DNA of 64,000 nucleotides from Aldehydirespirator sp963662645 (lineage in GTDB: Bacteria > Actinomycetota > Acidimicrobiia > Acidimicrobiales > Aldehydirespiratoraceae). Within the stretch, counting starts at the first letter, position 1, and each line of letters begins with the position of its first letter. The notes beneath the pieces are model-generated. The model was not told where the DNA came from and did not search any database. It saw only the letters and a program-made list of their open reading frames with translations. The position numbers were made by a program, and so were the translations under genes. The stretch is taken from assembly GCA_963662645.2 (NCBI GenBank), contig OY759762.1:1736001-1800000 (forward strand), written 5' to 3'. Of this stretch, positions 15,919 through 24,774 are shown piece after piece.

Positions 15919-16450
15919 CTGGATCCTCCCTGCCCGGCTGGACGTCGCGAATCTCGCGCACTTCGTTCACGTCGCGGACATCTCCTGTGCCCGCATCGAA
16001 TCCGCCGACGCCGCCGCTCCGACCGCCGCCGCCCGAGCTGTAGCCGAAGCCGCCTCCCCCGACCGGCCCCGCCGACCATCCGCCGACCGTGACCTTCTTG
16101 GCGAAGTGGCGCATCAGCAGCGACCGCACCAGCACGCGGGTGGGCAGGAACAGCAACAGGAGCCCGACCGCGTCGGTTACGAACCCGGGCGTCAGCATCA
16201 AGGCCCCCGCCAGCAGGATCAGCAGGCCGTCCACCAACTCTGCGGCCGGCAGCTCGCCGCGGCCCAGACGGCCGCGGATCTGGTTGAGCACGCCGAGCCC
16301 CGAGCGGCGAACCATCCACGCCCCCGCCACCGACACCAGGATCAGCAGCAGGATGGTCTGGCCGGTCCCGATCCCGCCAGCCACCTGGATGATCACATAC
16401 AGCTCCAGCAGCGGCACGCAGAGCAGCGCCAGGAGCAGCACGACGAACAC
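15908..16450 (-). CDS. fxsA: FxsA family membrane protein
   Basis: 180 residues with three to four hydrophobic segments, the family's LELYVIIQVAGGIGTGQT segment, GLGVLNQIRGRLGRGELPAAELVDGLLILLAGALMLTPGFVTD, and a Gly/Ser-rich tail. E. coli FxsA is a cytoplasmic-membrane protein known for blocking F-plasmid-mediated exclusion of phage T7; its normal job is unknown. The GTG at 16450 is chosen because it places the conserved Glu at residue 16 as in E. coli FxsA; a TTG at 16471 is possible. Confidence 0.85.
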   Translation of the reverse strand: MFVVLLLALLCVPLLELYVIIQVAGGIGTGQTILLLILVSVAGAWMVRRSGLGVLNQIRGRLGRGELPAAELVDGLLILLAGALMLTPGFVTDAVGLLLLFLPTRVLVRSLLMRHFAKKVTVGGWSAGPVGGGGFGYSSGGGGRSGGVGGFDAGTGDVRDVNEVREIRDVQPGREDPDED

Positions 16451-16470
16451 GCCCCCAGCGTATGGGCGCA

Positions 16471-16611
16471 ATCCCCCGACGAAATCTCGGGACGATTGTG
16501 CGCGGCATACGCGAAGAAATCACACCAAGAATCCCCCGACGAAATCTCGGGACGATTGTGCGCGGCATACGCGAAGAAATCACACCAAGAATCCCCCGAC
16601 GAAATCTCGGG
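16471..16611. repeat. 60-bp perfect tandem repeat, 2.35 copies
   Basis: Copies at 16471-16530 and 16531-16590 are identical and a third starts at 16591 and diverges after 16611. Each copy contains CCCGA...TCGGG (short hairpin) and GCGCGGCATACGCG. It fills the region between the divergent fxsA and selA starts, so it may alter promoter spacing or carry repeated binding sites. Confidence 0.9.
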
Positions 16612-16661
16612 TTCGTTGTGCGGCTGCCGTCCGGCGCGGTGTGCGTAGCCTTGTCGCCGAC

Positions 16662-17939
16662 GTGCCGTCCCAGGATCGACCGCCCTCAGTCGACCGGCTA
16701 GCCCGCTCGCTGGCTGGCATCGACCTGCCCCATCCGCTGGTGGTGGACGCAGCCCGGGCGGCGATCGCGGCCGGCGACCCCGACTCCGCCGCGGATCGAG
16801 CCCGGAGAATCCGGCGGCGGCTGCTGGTGCCCGTTATCAACGGGACCGGCGTGCTGCTGCACACCAACCTGGGAAGGGCGCCGCTGGGCTGGACGCAGAA
16901 CGCCGACTACTCGAACCTGGAGCTGGACCTCGAGACCGGCGAGCGCGGCGACCGCCAGGCCGGCGCGCCCGCGCTGCTGGCCCGGGCCTGCGGGGCCGAG
17001 GCCGCGATGGCCGTCAACAACGGCGCGGCGGCGGTGATGCTGGTTCTGGCCGCGCTGGCCGAGGGCCGAGATGCGGTGGTCTCCCGGGGCGAGCTGGTGG
17101 AGATCGGCGGCGGATTCAGGGTGCCCGACGTCATGGCCTGGTCGAGGGCCCGGCTGGTGGAGGTCGGTACCACCAACCGCACCCGCCGAGCCGACTTCGC
17201 GGCGGCGGTGGCCGACCCCGGCAACGATGTCGCCGTCGTGGTGCAGGTCCACCAGTCGAACTTCCGGATGCTGGGCTACACCGAGGCACCCCGCGCGGCC
17301 GAGCTGGCCGACCTCGGCCCGCCCCTGGTGGCCGACATCGGGTCGGGGCTCCTCGACAGCCGCTGCCCGTGGCTGGACGGAGGACCGCCGCCCTGGTTGG
17401 ACCGGGAGCCAGCCGCCCGCCAGACCCTCGAGGCCGGGGCGGCTCTGGTGACATTCTCCGGCGACAAGCTCTTGGGGGGCCCCCAGGCCGGCATCATCGC
17501 CGGGCGGGCCGATCTGGTCGAAGCCTGCCGCCGCCACCGGCTGGCTCGGGCGCTGCGGCCCGGCTCGCTGGTGCTGGCCGCGCTGCAGCACACCGCGCTG
17601 GCCTACCTCCGCAATGACGGCGAGGCCATCGACTTCTGGCGCATGGCTTCGCTGACTCCGGCACAGCTCCGTGAGCGACTCGGTGCCTTCGAAGGTTTGA
17701 AGGCGGTGGCCACTGCGGCCACGCCCGGCGGCGGCACTCTGCCCGGCGTCGAGATCGAGTCGGTGGGTGTCACCGTACGTGGCGACCACACAGACCGGCT
17801 GAGAGCGCTTCCGAGACCGGTCATCGCCCGGATCGTCGAGGACGACACCGTCGTGGACCTGCGCACCGTGCACCCCGACGACGACGCCGAGGTAGCGGCC
17901 GCTCTGCGCCAAGCCGCCGGCCAGCACGCGGCCGGCTAG
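16662..17939 (+). CDS. selA: L-seryl-tRNA(Sec) selenium transferase
   Basis: PLP enzyme that converts Ser-tRNA(Sec) to Sec-tRNA(Sec) with selenophosphate. 425 residues from the GTG at 16662 (TAGCCT ends 10 bp upstream; GTG 16641 is an alternative). Family motifs: GTGVLLHTNLGRAPL, ERGDR, NNGAAAVML, ELVEIGGGFRVPD, and FSGDKLLGGPQAG with the PLP lysine at 269. Slightly shorter than E. coli SelA (463), mainly at the N-terminus. selB lies downstream with one gene between; selD and tRNA-Sec are not in this window. Confidence 0.93.
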   Translation: MPSQDRPPSVDRLARSLAGIDLPHPLVVDAARAAIAAGDPDSAADRARRIRRRLLVPVINGTGVLLHTNLGRAPLGWTQNADYSNLELDLETGERGDRQAGAPALLARACGAEAAMAVNNGAAAVMLVLAALAEGRDAVVSRGELVEIGGGFRVPDVMAWSRARLVEVGTTNRTRRADFAAAVADPGNDVAVVVQVHQSNFRMLGYTEAPRAAELADLGPPLVADIGSGLLDSRCPWLDGGPPPWLDREPAARQTLEAGAALVTFSGDKLLGGPQAGIIAGRADLVEACRRHRLARALRPGSLVLAALQHTALAYLRNDGEAIDFWRMASLTPAQLRERLGAFEGLKAVATAATPGGGTLPGVEIESVGVTVRGDHTDRLRALPRPVIARIVEDDTVVDLRTVHPDDDAEVAAALRQAAGQHAAG

Positions 17940-17941
17940 GA

Positions 17942-20005
17942 ATGATGCGAAGACGCTGCGTTGGCGCAGCCTGCGGTCTGGCCTTCCTCGCAGTCGCAAC
18001 CGCCGCCTTCGGCGCGTGCGCAGCCCCTGAAGATGCGGCCGCGCCGCAGCCCGATCCGCCGACATCCGTCGAGAACCGGATTGCCGAACCGGCATCCGAC
18101 CCACCCAACACAACGACGGCCGCGCTGCTCGCCGCGACCGCCGAACACGAGACCCCCGCAGCAACCACCACAACGACGGCCAGCACGCCAACCACCACTA
18201 CAACCATCACCACGTTCGCCGCCACCACAACCACGGCGACAGCCATCACCACAACCACAACCATCGCCACGTCTGCCGCCACCACAACCACAGCGACAGC
18301 CGGCGCGACCTCTGCCGAGAGTCGGGTAGAGGCGGCCCAGCCCGGTGAGGCCAGTGACCCCGGCGGTCCCGCCGGACAGACCACCGGTGCCATCGGCCAG
18401 ACAGCCTCCGCACCCGAGGAAGAGCCGTCCACACCCGAGGAAGAGCCGTCCACACCCGAAGACGACACAACCACACCCGGCGCCGAGACAGCCACACCCG
18501 AAGACGACACAACCACACCCGGCGCCGAGACAGCCACACCCGAAGACGACACAACCACACCCGGCGCCGAGACAGCTGCACCCGAGGAGGACCCGTCCCC
18601 ACCCGGCGCCGAGACAACTGCTGTGGCGCCATCGCGCAGTGAGGTGACGCCATACCGGCAGGCTCTCGCGATCGCGAGTCGATTGGCACCGGACCTCGTT
18701 GTTCCCAACGACTGTCGCCCTCCGCCCCTTGACTCGCCCTATTCGATGCCGAACGCGCCCCGCGCCTACCGCTCGGGCGTGCACGCCGGAGTCGACTTCC
18801 TGTGCTCCACGCCAGGGCATCCGGTGGTGGCCACGCTCGGTGGCCAAGTGGTGGTGGCCGCGGCCGGCTACCAGGATCCGAAGCCGCAGGAATGGAACCA
18901 GCTGCTCAGGACAGCCACATCCCTGGGATCAACACCGGCCTACACCCTCGACATGCTCTCGGGAAGATACGTGGTCGTCGATCACGGCATCATCGACAAC
19001 GTCGGCCACGTGGTGTCGCTCTACGCCCACTTGGACGCGGTTGATCCCGACATCCGGGTGGGGATGCGAGTCGACGCCGGCCGGCGCCTCGGTGGTATCG
19101 GCAACACCGGAACCCGGGCGGGCGCTTCCGGGGAGCGCTACGGACAGCTGCACCTCCACTGGAACCTGCACGTCAACGACCAGTACCTCGGCGCCGGCCT
19201 GTCCGAGGCAGAGACCAGAGACGTATACGCGGAACTCTTCAAGCACGCCACCGGCACGGCCACAGAGCCGGAGTCACACGAACCCGACAGCGACGCCCGC
19301 ACGCAGGAACAGGACATCGACACCTCGCCGCCAGGTCGGGGACCGACCGACCCGGGAACTATCACGCCCTCCGGCCACAAACCGCTGACCGAACCTGCCT
19401 CACTCGACAAGGCCCTCGAGGCGGCAACCCGCCTGTCTGCCGACATCGTCGTGCCCAGCGATTGCCGACCGCCGCCGCTGTCCGTGCCCTCGCTGCTTCC
19501 CAACGCGCGCCGCCCCTACCGCTCGGGCATCCATCAAGGCGTCGATTTCGGGTGTCCGACCCTTGGACACCCGGTCGTGGCCGCGCTCGCCGGCCGCGTC
19601 GTAGTGGCCGCAGGCAGCTTCGAGGATCCCGCGCCGCAGGAGCGGAACCGGCTGCTCGCCACAGCCGCAGCGCTTGGAGCGACCCCTCCGTACACGCTCG
19701 TCATGCTCTACGGCAACCACGTCGTCGTCGACCACGGCGTCATCGGTGGCGTCGGCCACGTTGTGTCGCTCTACGCCCACCTGGACAGGCTGGAGACCGG
19801 CATCAGGGCGGGGCTGCGGGTCGAGGCCGGCCAACCTCTCGGGACGATCGGCAACACCGGCACCAATGCCGGCGCCTTGGGTTCGACCCGCGGACTGCAC
19901 CTGCACTGGGAGCTGCACATCGACGGCCAGTACCTGGGCGTCGGCCTGCCCGACGCCGATACTCGAGCCGTGTACACGGCACTCTTCGGCGGCGGCCGCG
20001 GCTAG
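17942..20005 (+). CDS. Lipoprotein with two tandem M23 (LytM) peptidase domains
   Basis: 687 residues. Signal peptide with lipobox AFGAC (Cys about 26), a Thr/Ala/Pro-rich stalk with three near-perfect 14-residue repeats, then two homologous M23-type domains (about 236-430 and 480-685). Each has the Zn-site HxGVDF motif (HAGVDF, HQGVDF), YAHLD and the LHLHW motif. Two bp after the selA stop and 8 bp before selB, so expressed with them. The copies differ most in the inter-domain linker, so the duplication is not recent. A role in peptidoglycan cleavage is inferred from the family; a link to selenium is not evident. Confidence 0.85.
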   Translation: MMRRRCVGAACGLAFLAVATAAFGACAAPEDAAAPQPDPPTSVENRIAEPASDPPNTTTAALLAATAEHETPAATTTTTASTPTTTTTITTFAATTTTATAITTTTTIATSAATTTTATAGATSAESRVEAAQPGEASDPGGPAGQTTGAIGQTASAPEEEPSTPEEEPSTPEDDTTTPGAETATPEDDTTTPGAETATPEDDTTTPGAETAAPEEDPSPPGAETTAVAPSRSEVTPYRQALAIASRLAPDLVVPNDCRPPPLDSPYSMPNAPRAYRSGVHAGVDFLCSTPGHPVVATLGGQVVVAAAGYQDPKPQEWNQLLRTATSLGSTPAYTLDMLSGRYVVVDHGIIDNVGHVVSLYAHLDAVDPDIRVGMRVDAGRRLGGIGNTGTRAGASGERYGQLHLHWNLHVNDQYLGAGLSEAETRDVYAELFKHATGTATEPESHEPDSDARTQEQDIDTSPPGRGPTDPGTITPSGHKPLTEPASLDKALEAATRLSADIVVPSDCRPPPLSVPSLLPNARRPYRSGIHQGVDFGCPTLGHPVVAALAGRVVVAAGSFEDPAPQERNRLLATAAALGATPPYTLVMLYGNHVVVDHGVIGGVGHVVSLYAHLDRLETGIRAGLRVEAGQPLGTIGNTGTNAGALGSTRGLHLHWELHIDGQYLGVGLPDADTRAVYTALFGGGRG
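18452..18577 (+). repeat. 42-bp in-frame tandem repeat, three copies
   Basis: Three units (18452-18493, 18494-18535, 18536-18577), identical except the final base, encode TPEDDTTTPGAETA in the lipoprotein stalk. Such repeats usually vary in copy number and adjust stalk length. Confidence 0.9.
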
Positions 20006-20013
20006 GTGCGCCG

Positions 20014-21732
20014 ATGCATGTAGTCGCAACCGCCGGACACGTCGACCACGGCAAGAGCACGCTGGTGCGGGCCCTCACCGGCACCGACCCCGACCGGCTG
20101 GCCGAGGAGAAGGCGCGGGGCCTCACCATCGACTTGGGCTTCGCATCGATGCCGCTGCCGTCGGGACGCCAGATCGCATTCATCGACGTGCCCGGCCATG
20201 TCCGCTTTCTCAAGAACATGCTGGCCGGGGTGAGCGGCGTGGACGCCTGCGTGTTCGTGGTCGACGCCACCGAGGGATGGAAGCCGCAGTCCGAGGAGCA
20301 TCTGCGGATCCTGCAACTCCTCGGCCTGGGCCAAGGCATGGTGGCCCTCACCAAGGCCGGCGAGGCCGACGAGGATCTGGTGGAGCTGGCCCGCCTCGAC
20401 GTGGCGGAGCACGTCGCGGGCACGTTCCTGGCCGATGCGCCGATCGTGGCCACCGACGCGGTGACCGGAGCCGGCATCGACGATCTCGTTGCCGAACTCG
20501 ACGCCATGCTGGCCCTCACCCCCACCGCAGCCGATCGGGGCCGGCCCCGGCTGTGGGTGGATCGGGCCTTCCCCATCAGGGGCTCGGGCACGGTGGTGAC
20601 CGGAACCCTGACCGGCGGGCGGCTCGCGGCCGACGACACCCTGGCCCTGCTTCCGGCCGGCCGCAGCGTGCGGGTGCGGGCCCTCCAGAGCCTGCACCAG
20701 CAATGCGACCAGATCGGTCCGGGCAACCGGGCGGCGGTCAACATCGTCGGAGCTGGCCACCGGGAGGTGGCTCGGGGAAACGCACTGGTGCGGGCCGAGC
20801 AGTGGCAGCCGACCGGCACCATCGATACCGAGCTGTCGGTGCTGGCCTCGCTCGACCATCCCGTCACCCGCAGGGGCGCCTATGTGGCCTACATCGGATC
20901 GGGCGAGCATCCAGTGCGGCTGCGGGTTCTCGGGCCCGCAGCCATCGAGCCGGGCGCGAGCGGGCTCGTCCGCCTGCACCTTCCATTGCGGTTGCCGCTC
21001 TGCATGAGCGACCGCTTCATCCTGCGCGAGTCGGGGCGCTCGGAGACGGTGGGAGGCGGCGAGATCCTGGACGTCGAGCCGGTGCTGCCCGCGGCGAGAG
21101 CCCGACCCGACCGCTCGGTGGAGAGGATCGTCGCGGAGCGAGGCCGCATAGACGCCGCTCACCTGGAGAGGCTGACCGGTACGCCCCGCCCGCCCGACCT
21201 GGGCCGGTGGGCGGTTGCGCCCGAGCACCTGGAGCAGACCAGGAAGCAGCTGGCCGGAGCGGTGGCTGCGGCCGGGGCGCTCGGACTTGATCTGGCCTCG
21301 CTGGACGATTTCGAGCGGGCGGTGATCGAGACCGTCGAGGGCATGGACTCGGCCGAGGGGCGGATTCGTCCTGCCGGCAGTGGAGATCCCCTCGCCGACC
21401 ACCATTTCGTCAGAGCGGCTGAGGCTGCCCCGTTCGCGCCGCCGGCGCCCAGCGACGTCCCCGGCGACGAGCTGCGGCTGCTGGTCAAGCAGGGTCGGCT
21501 GGTGGAGAGCGGCGGCATCCACTTCGCGGCCACCGGGATCACCGAAGCGGCGGAGGCGGTGGCTCGGCTGCTGGCCGGCAAGCCCGAGGGGGTGACGGTG
21601 GCCGAGGTCCGCGACGCCTGGGGCACAACCCGCAAGTACGCCCTGGCGTTGTTGGCCCGGCTCGACAGCACGGGCGTCACTCGCAGACGCGGCGACCTCC
21701 GCATCGCCGGCCCCCGGATGCCTGGGCGCTAG
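20014..21732 (+). CDS. selB: Selenocysteine-specific elongation factor SelB
   Basis: 572 residues. GTPase domain with G1 GHVDHGKST (8-16) and G3 DVPGH (58-62); the G4 element reads TKAG rather than NKxD, as in some SelB proteins. EF-Tu-like domains 2 and 3 follow, and the C-terminal winged-helix part (from about 370, ending in KYALALLARLDSTGVTRRRGD) would bind the SECIS hairpin. Delivers Sec-tRNA(Sec) to in-frame UGA. Together with selA it shows the organism decodes UGA as Sec. Confidence 0.93.
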   Translation: MHVVATAGHVDHGKSTLVRALTGTDPDRLAEEKARGLTIDLGFASMPLPSGRQIAFIDVPGHVRFLKNMLAGVSGVDACVFVVDATEGWKPQSEEHLRILQLLGLGQGMVALTKAGEADEDLVELARLDVAEHVAGTFLADAPIVATDAVTGAGIDDLVAELDAMLALTPTAADRGRPRLWVDRAFPIRGSGTVVTGTLTGGRLAADDTLALLPAGRSVRVRALQSLHQQCDQIGPGNRAAVNIVGAGHREVARGNALVRAEQWQPTGTIDTELSVLASLDHPVTRRGAYVAYIGSGEHPVRLRVLGPAAIEPGASGLVRLHLPLRLPLCMSDRFILRESGRSETVGGGEILDVEPVLPAARARPDRSVERIVAERGRIDAAHLERLTGTPRPPDLGRWAVAPEHLEQTRKQLAGAVAAAGALGLDLASLDDFERAVIETVEGMDSAEGRIRPAGSGDPLADHHFVRAAEAAPFAPPAPSDVPGDELRLLVKQGRLVESGGIHFAATGITEAAEAVARLLAGKPEGVTVAEVRDAWGTTRKYALALLARLDSTGVTRRRGDLRIAGPRMPGR

Positions 21733-21744
21733 CGCCTTAGAGGC

Positions 21745-22014
21745 TCAGGTTCGGGCCATGCGCAGCAGCAGGTCGCGCCGCTCGATCTCGTTGAGGCCGC
21801 CCCAGATGCCGTGCTGTTCGCCTATGTCCAGCGCGTATTGCAGGCAGTCGGGCTGGACCGAGCAGGAGGCGCAGATGTCCTTGGCCCGCAGCTCGCGCCG
21901 CCGCTTCTCGTCGCGCTTCTCGACGTAGGGGGGCGGGAAGAACACCGAGGCGTGGGGTCCCCGACATGCGGCTCGCAACTGCCACTCGACCCGGTCTTGT
22001 GAAGCAAACCTCAT
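21745..22014 (-). CDS. WhiB-family [4Fe-4S] transcriptional regulator
   Basis: 89 residues with the four cluster cysteines C17, C48, C51 and C57 (CxxC spacing in KDICASCSVQPDC), the GIWGG turn and a short basic tail. WhiB proteins are confined to actinobacteria and their phages and bind the principal sigma factor. GGGAGGAG precedes the ATG. Convergent to selB with a 12-bp gap. The basic DNA-binding tail is short, so it may act through sigma contact. Confidence 0.93.
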   Translation of the reverse strand: MRFASQDRVEWQLRAACRGPHASVFFPPPYVEKRDEKRRRELRAKDICASCSVQPDCLQYALDIGEQHGIWGGLNEIERRDLLLRMART

Positions 22015-22138
22015 GCCGACGATCTCCTCCCGCCTGACGAACTACCACATGCCCATACCGAGATACAAAGCCGCTCAGGAGCTTTCTTGGGAGCTCTTCC
22101 TGGCGTGTCCGAACGGCGGCACGGCAGCCGCGTCGGCG

Positions 22139-23524
22139 TCAGCGCGAGTCCGGCTCGTCGACAGGAGTCCGCTCGGCGGCGCCGTCCATCTCCTCGGCAC
22201 CATCAGACTCACCGGCACCATCAGGCTCACCGGCGTCATCAGCCACGTCGGCGTCATCCAGCGCGTCGGCGGGCTCCACTGTGAGGATCAGGCCTTCCAG
22301 CGCCATCACGCGGACGGGGTCGCCCTCCGTGATGGGCGTGGCCCGCTGCGTTCGAGCCCTCCAGGGGGCGCCGTCGATGACCACCACGCCCTCGGGGTCC
22401 ACGGCGTCCCGGGCGACGCCGAGCGCTCCGATCATCCAGTCGCGCCCGATCGTCGGTGTGCCGAAGCGGGTTCGCACCATCGCGGGCATGCCGGCCACCA
22501 TCCCGGCGAAGACCCCGACGATCCCGGCCAGCAGGGTGATCCACGACAGCAGCATCCCGTGGAACAGCGTCAGCGATCCCGCGATCAGGCACACCGTGGC
22601 GATCACGGTCCAGACCCGGGGCACGCCGATCTGAATGTCCACGGCGTATCCGAACATGGCCACCAGCAGCAGCGCCACCGCCCAGCCCCGCGCCGGCAGG
22701 GCCACCAACCCGTAGCACCCGAGCAGGAAGCAGATCGCGCCGGTCCCTCCCGCAATGCCCACACCCGCGGTGTACAGCTCGAACACGAGCAGCCCGGCAC
22801 CGGCCAACAGCAGCAGGTAGGCGACCGCGGGGCTGGCCGCGACATGCATGAACTGGTCGAGCAGAGCGAGCTTGGCGAAGCGGACGCGGCTCACCGGAAC
22901 CCGCACGGGCTCGTCGCCGGAGTCGTCTATCTCGGTGTGGAAACCGGGCAGGTCCAGCACGAAGAACGGCAGCGTGGGGGCCTCTCGGGCCAGTCCCAGC
23001 TCGATCGCCTCTTCGGACGAGACCTTCTGGGAACGTAGGCGGGGATAGGCCTGGGCGAACGGCTCGGTCAGCTGCTCGGCGGGCAGGACCAGCGCGCCGA
23101 GTTCGCCCAGTTCGGATCCGGGTGCCAGGGCCAGGTCGCCCACCAGACCGGCCAGCTGACCCACGCCTCCGGAGGCCGCCGCGCCCGACGGGCCCACCCA
23201 CATCGTGACAGGCACGTCCGATTGGAGGATGCGGTCGGCCAGGTCGCGCAGCCGCTGATTGTCGACGGTGGCTCGGGAGCTGTTCACCTGCAGCACCAGG
23301 CCGAGCGAGCCGTCGGCGGCGGCCTTGTCGATGGACCGCTCGATGAAGTCGGCCATGATCGGATCGAGATAGCCCGAGACTTCGACTACATCCACCACTC
23401 CCGGCTCCGCCTGCGCGGCAAGATCGCCGGTGCCGACGGCAGCAGCCGATCCCGACAGGCTCAAGGCCAGCGCGGATCCCAGCACGAGAGAAACACAGCC
23501 CGCGACCCGCCGGGTGAGCCTCAT
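22139..23524 (-). CDS. nfeD: NfeD-family membrane serine protease homologue
   Basis: 461 residues: signal peptide, a ClpP-like periplasmic domain (DVVEVSGYLDPIMADFIERSI, then VGPSGAAASGGVGQLAGLVGDLALAPGSELG with the likely nucleophile Ser), five or so membrane segments and a C-terminal NfeD OB-fold-type domain (DPEGVVVIDGAPWRARTQ). It ends in an acidic Gly/Ala/Glu tail with DDAGEPDGAGE-type repetition. NfeD1b proteins pair with stomatin/flotillin; none is adjacent. Confidence 0.85.
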   Translation of the reverse strand: MRLTRRVAGCVSLVLGSALALSLSGSAAAVGTGDLAAQAEPGVVDVVEVSGYLDPIMADFIERSIDKAAADGSLGLVLQVNSSRATVDNQRLRDLADRILQSDVPVTMWVGPSGAAASGGVGQLAGLVGDLALAPGSELGELGALVLPAEQLTEPFAQAYPRLRSQKVSSEEAIELGLAREAPTLPFFVLDLPGFHTEIDDSGDEPVRVPVSRVRFAKLALLDQFMHVAASPAVAYLLLLAGAGLLVFELYTAGVGIAGGTGAICFLLGCYGLVALPARGWAVALLLVAMFGYAVDIQIGVPRVWTVIATVCLIAGSLTLFHGMLLSWITLLAGIVGVFAGMVAGMPAMVRTRFGTPTIGRDWMIGALGVARDAVDPEGVVVIDGAPWRARTQRATPITEGDPVRVMALEGLILTVEPADALDDADVADDAGEPDGAGESDGAEEMDGAAERTPVDEPDSR

Positions 23525-23560
23525 CGGATGACGGAGCAACAGGGGGAGCGGACGGGCGCG

Positions 23561-23926
23561 CTAGCTGCCCGGATCCCGGTCGAGCGCGCTGACGGCGGCC
23601 TCGAGGGTCTCCTCGACGGGCACGATGCGGTCGAAACCGGTGGTGTGGAGCAGGCGGAGCAGCGTGGCGCCGTTGCAGTACACGACGACCCGGCCCTCGT
23701 TCTCGCGGATGCGGCGGATCCCGCCAATGAGGGCGCCGAGACCGGCAGAGTCGATGAAGGGCACGCCACAGAGATCAACCACTAGGCGACCCGAGGCAGC
23801 GTGTTCAGCCAGCGCCTCGCGGAACTGGGCCACGGTGTAGGCATCGAGCTCACCAGTGGGGCGAAGCAGGTGGTATGGCGCCGCGCTGCCGTCGCCGTCA
23901 CGGTGGAACGACTCGATGTCCAGCAT
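23561..23926 (-). CDS. STAS-domain anti-sigma factor antagonist
   Basis: 121 residues. The SpoIIAA-like motif VVDLCGVPFIDSAGLGALIGG carries the phosphorylatable Ser at 60. It would bind an anti-sigma kinase in its unphosphorylated form. The ATG at 23926 is chosen over longer readings because TAGCCT lies 8 bp upstream. Divergent from the receiver-domain gene across 136 bp; the two may form a small signalling pair, though no kinase is nearby. Confidence 0.85.
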   Translation of the reverse strand: MLDIESFHRDGDGSAAPYHLLRPTGELDAYTVAQFREALAEHAASGRLVVDLCGVPFIDSAGLGALIGGIRRIRENEGRVVVYCNGATLLRLLHTTGFDRIVPVEETLEAAVSALDRDPGS

Positions 23927-23934
23927 GGGCACCG

Positions 23935-24055
23935 AGGCTACCCGGCCGCGGTGACGCCGCGCGGCGGTGCCCGGCCCGGAGCGGGTCACTCCGGCGACCG
24001 TCAGGGGCGCAGGCCAACCGAGCGGAGGTTCGACCCGGTCGCGAAACGGTACGAT
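23935..24055. promoter_or_regulatory. Divergent -10 boxes for STAS and receiver genes
   Basis: Minus strand TAGCCT (plus positions 23935-23940) is 8 bp from ATG 23926; plus strand TACGAT (24050-24055) is 7 bp from GTG 24063. Both spacings fit leaderless transcripts. Confidence 0.4.
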
Positions 24056-24062
24056 CGGCATC

Positions 24063-24443
24063 GTGCCCGAGGTGTTGCTGGTAACCGACGCCGACTGGAT
24101 CGCGCAGCAGTGCGAGGCCGCGCTAGGCGGCGACCACCGGCTGCACAGGGTGAAGCGCGGCGCGGACACCCTGGAGGCGATCGAGTTGGTCGAGCCCGAT
24201 CTGGTGTTGCTCGACCTGCAGGTCGGCAACATGGGCGGCATGGCCGCGTGCCTGGCTGTCCGTCAGGAGGAGGACATGGGCCGGCTGGAGCCCCGGCCGG
24301 TGATCATGCTGCTCGACCGCGACGCCGACGAGTTCCTGGCCCGCCGCAGCTCCGCCGACGCCTGGCTGGTCAAGCCAATCAACCCGATGCGCCTGGCCCG
24401 CCTGGTGGCGTCCACCCTGGCCGAGGCATCAACCCCCGCCTGA
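24063..24443 (+). CDS. Single-domain response regulator receiver
   Basis: 126 residues from GTG 24063. CheY-like: acidic pair near TDAD (8-11), phosphoacceptor D51 in LVLLDL, and K104 in WLVKPI. No output domain, so it likely acts by protein contact. The usual Thr/Ser position before the lysine falls in MLLDRDADE and is not a clear match, so switching may be atypical. Confidence 0.8.
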   Translation: MPEVLLVTDADWIAQQCEAALGGDHRLHRVKRGADTLEAIELVEPDLVLLDLQVGNMGGMAACLAVRQEEDMGRLEPRPVIMLLDRDADEFLARRSSADAWLVKPINPMRLARLVASTLAEASTPA

Positions 24444-24468
24444 GGGCGTGGCCGGCACCGAGCCCGGC

Positions 24469-24474
24469 TAGCAT
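24469..24474 (+). promoter_or_regulatory. Possible -10 box of tRNA-Pro
   Basis: TAGCAT lies 15 bp before the mature 5' end of the tRNA, leaving a short 5' leader. Confidence 0.35.
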
Positions 24475-24489
24475 CTCCCGCGCTGCACA

Positions 24490-24563
24490 CGGGCAGTGGC
24501 GCAGCTTGGTAGCGCGCCTCGTTCGGGACGAGGAGGTCGTGGGTTCAAATCCCGCCTGCCCGA
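24490..24563 (+). tRNA. tRNA-Pro (anticodon CGG)
   Basis: 74-nt cloverleaf. Acceptor CGGGCAG (24490-24496) pairs with CTGCCCG (24556-24562), discriminator A at 24563. D-arm GCGC...GCGC, anticodon stem CCTCG/CGAGG with loop TTCGGGA, so the anticodon at 24524-24526 is CGG (reads CCG). T-loop TTCAAAT. CCA is not encoded. It marks the left edge of the accessory region; tRNA 3' ends are common integration sites. Confidence 0.95.
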
Positions 24564-24724
24564 CACCGGGGTGTTCGCGGCTGCGGCAGCGTTCGCGAGT
24601 TTGTGGAGTGATGAGCCTTTTGGGTGGCTCTTGCCCGGCGTCGGGCTTGACCGGTGTGCGGTCGGAAGGTCTGGGTCGGCCTGGGACGGCGGTGGGCGCT
24701 TAGATGGCCGTGTCGGGGCGCGCT

Positions 24725-24754
24725 GAAGCTGACGGTGCTCGGACCGTCAGCTTC
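24725..24754. terminator. 12-bp perfect hairpin downstream of the transposase
   Basis: GAAGCTGACGGT / ACCGTCAGCTTC with a 6-nt loop, 20 bp beyond the transposase stop. The same stem with one compensated base pair occurs at 28745-28773. No U-tract. Confidence 0.65.
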
Positions 24755-24774
24755 GGGGGGCCGCTCAGAGGGGG

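Noticed and set aside
16471..16611. CRISPR-like repeats
   Set aside because: Units are contiguous 60-bp identical copies with no variable spacers, hence an ordinary tandem duplication.
24541..24563. tRNA-Pro 3' end as an attL site
   Set aside because: I found no second copy of the T-arm/acceptor sequence near 42 kb and no integrase gene, so integration at the tRNA remains only suggestive.
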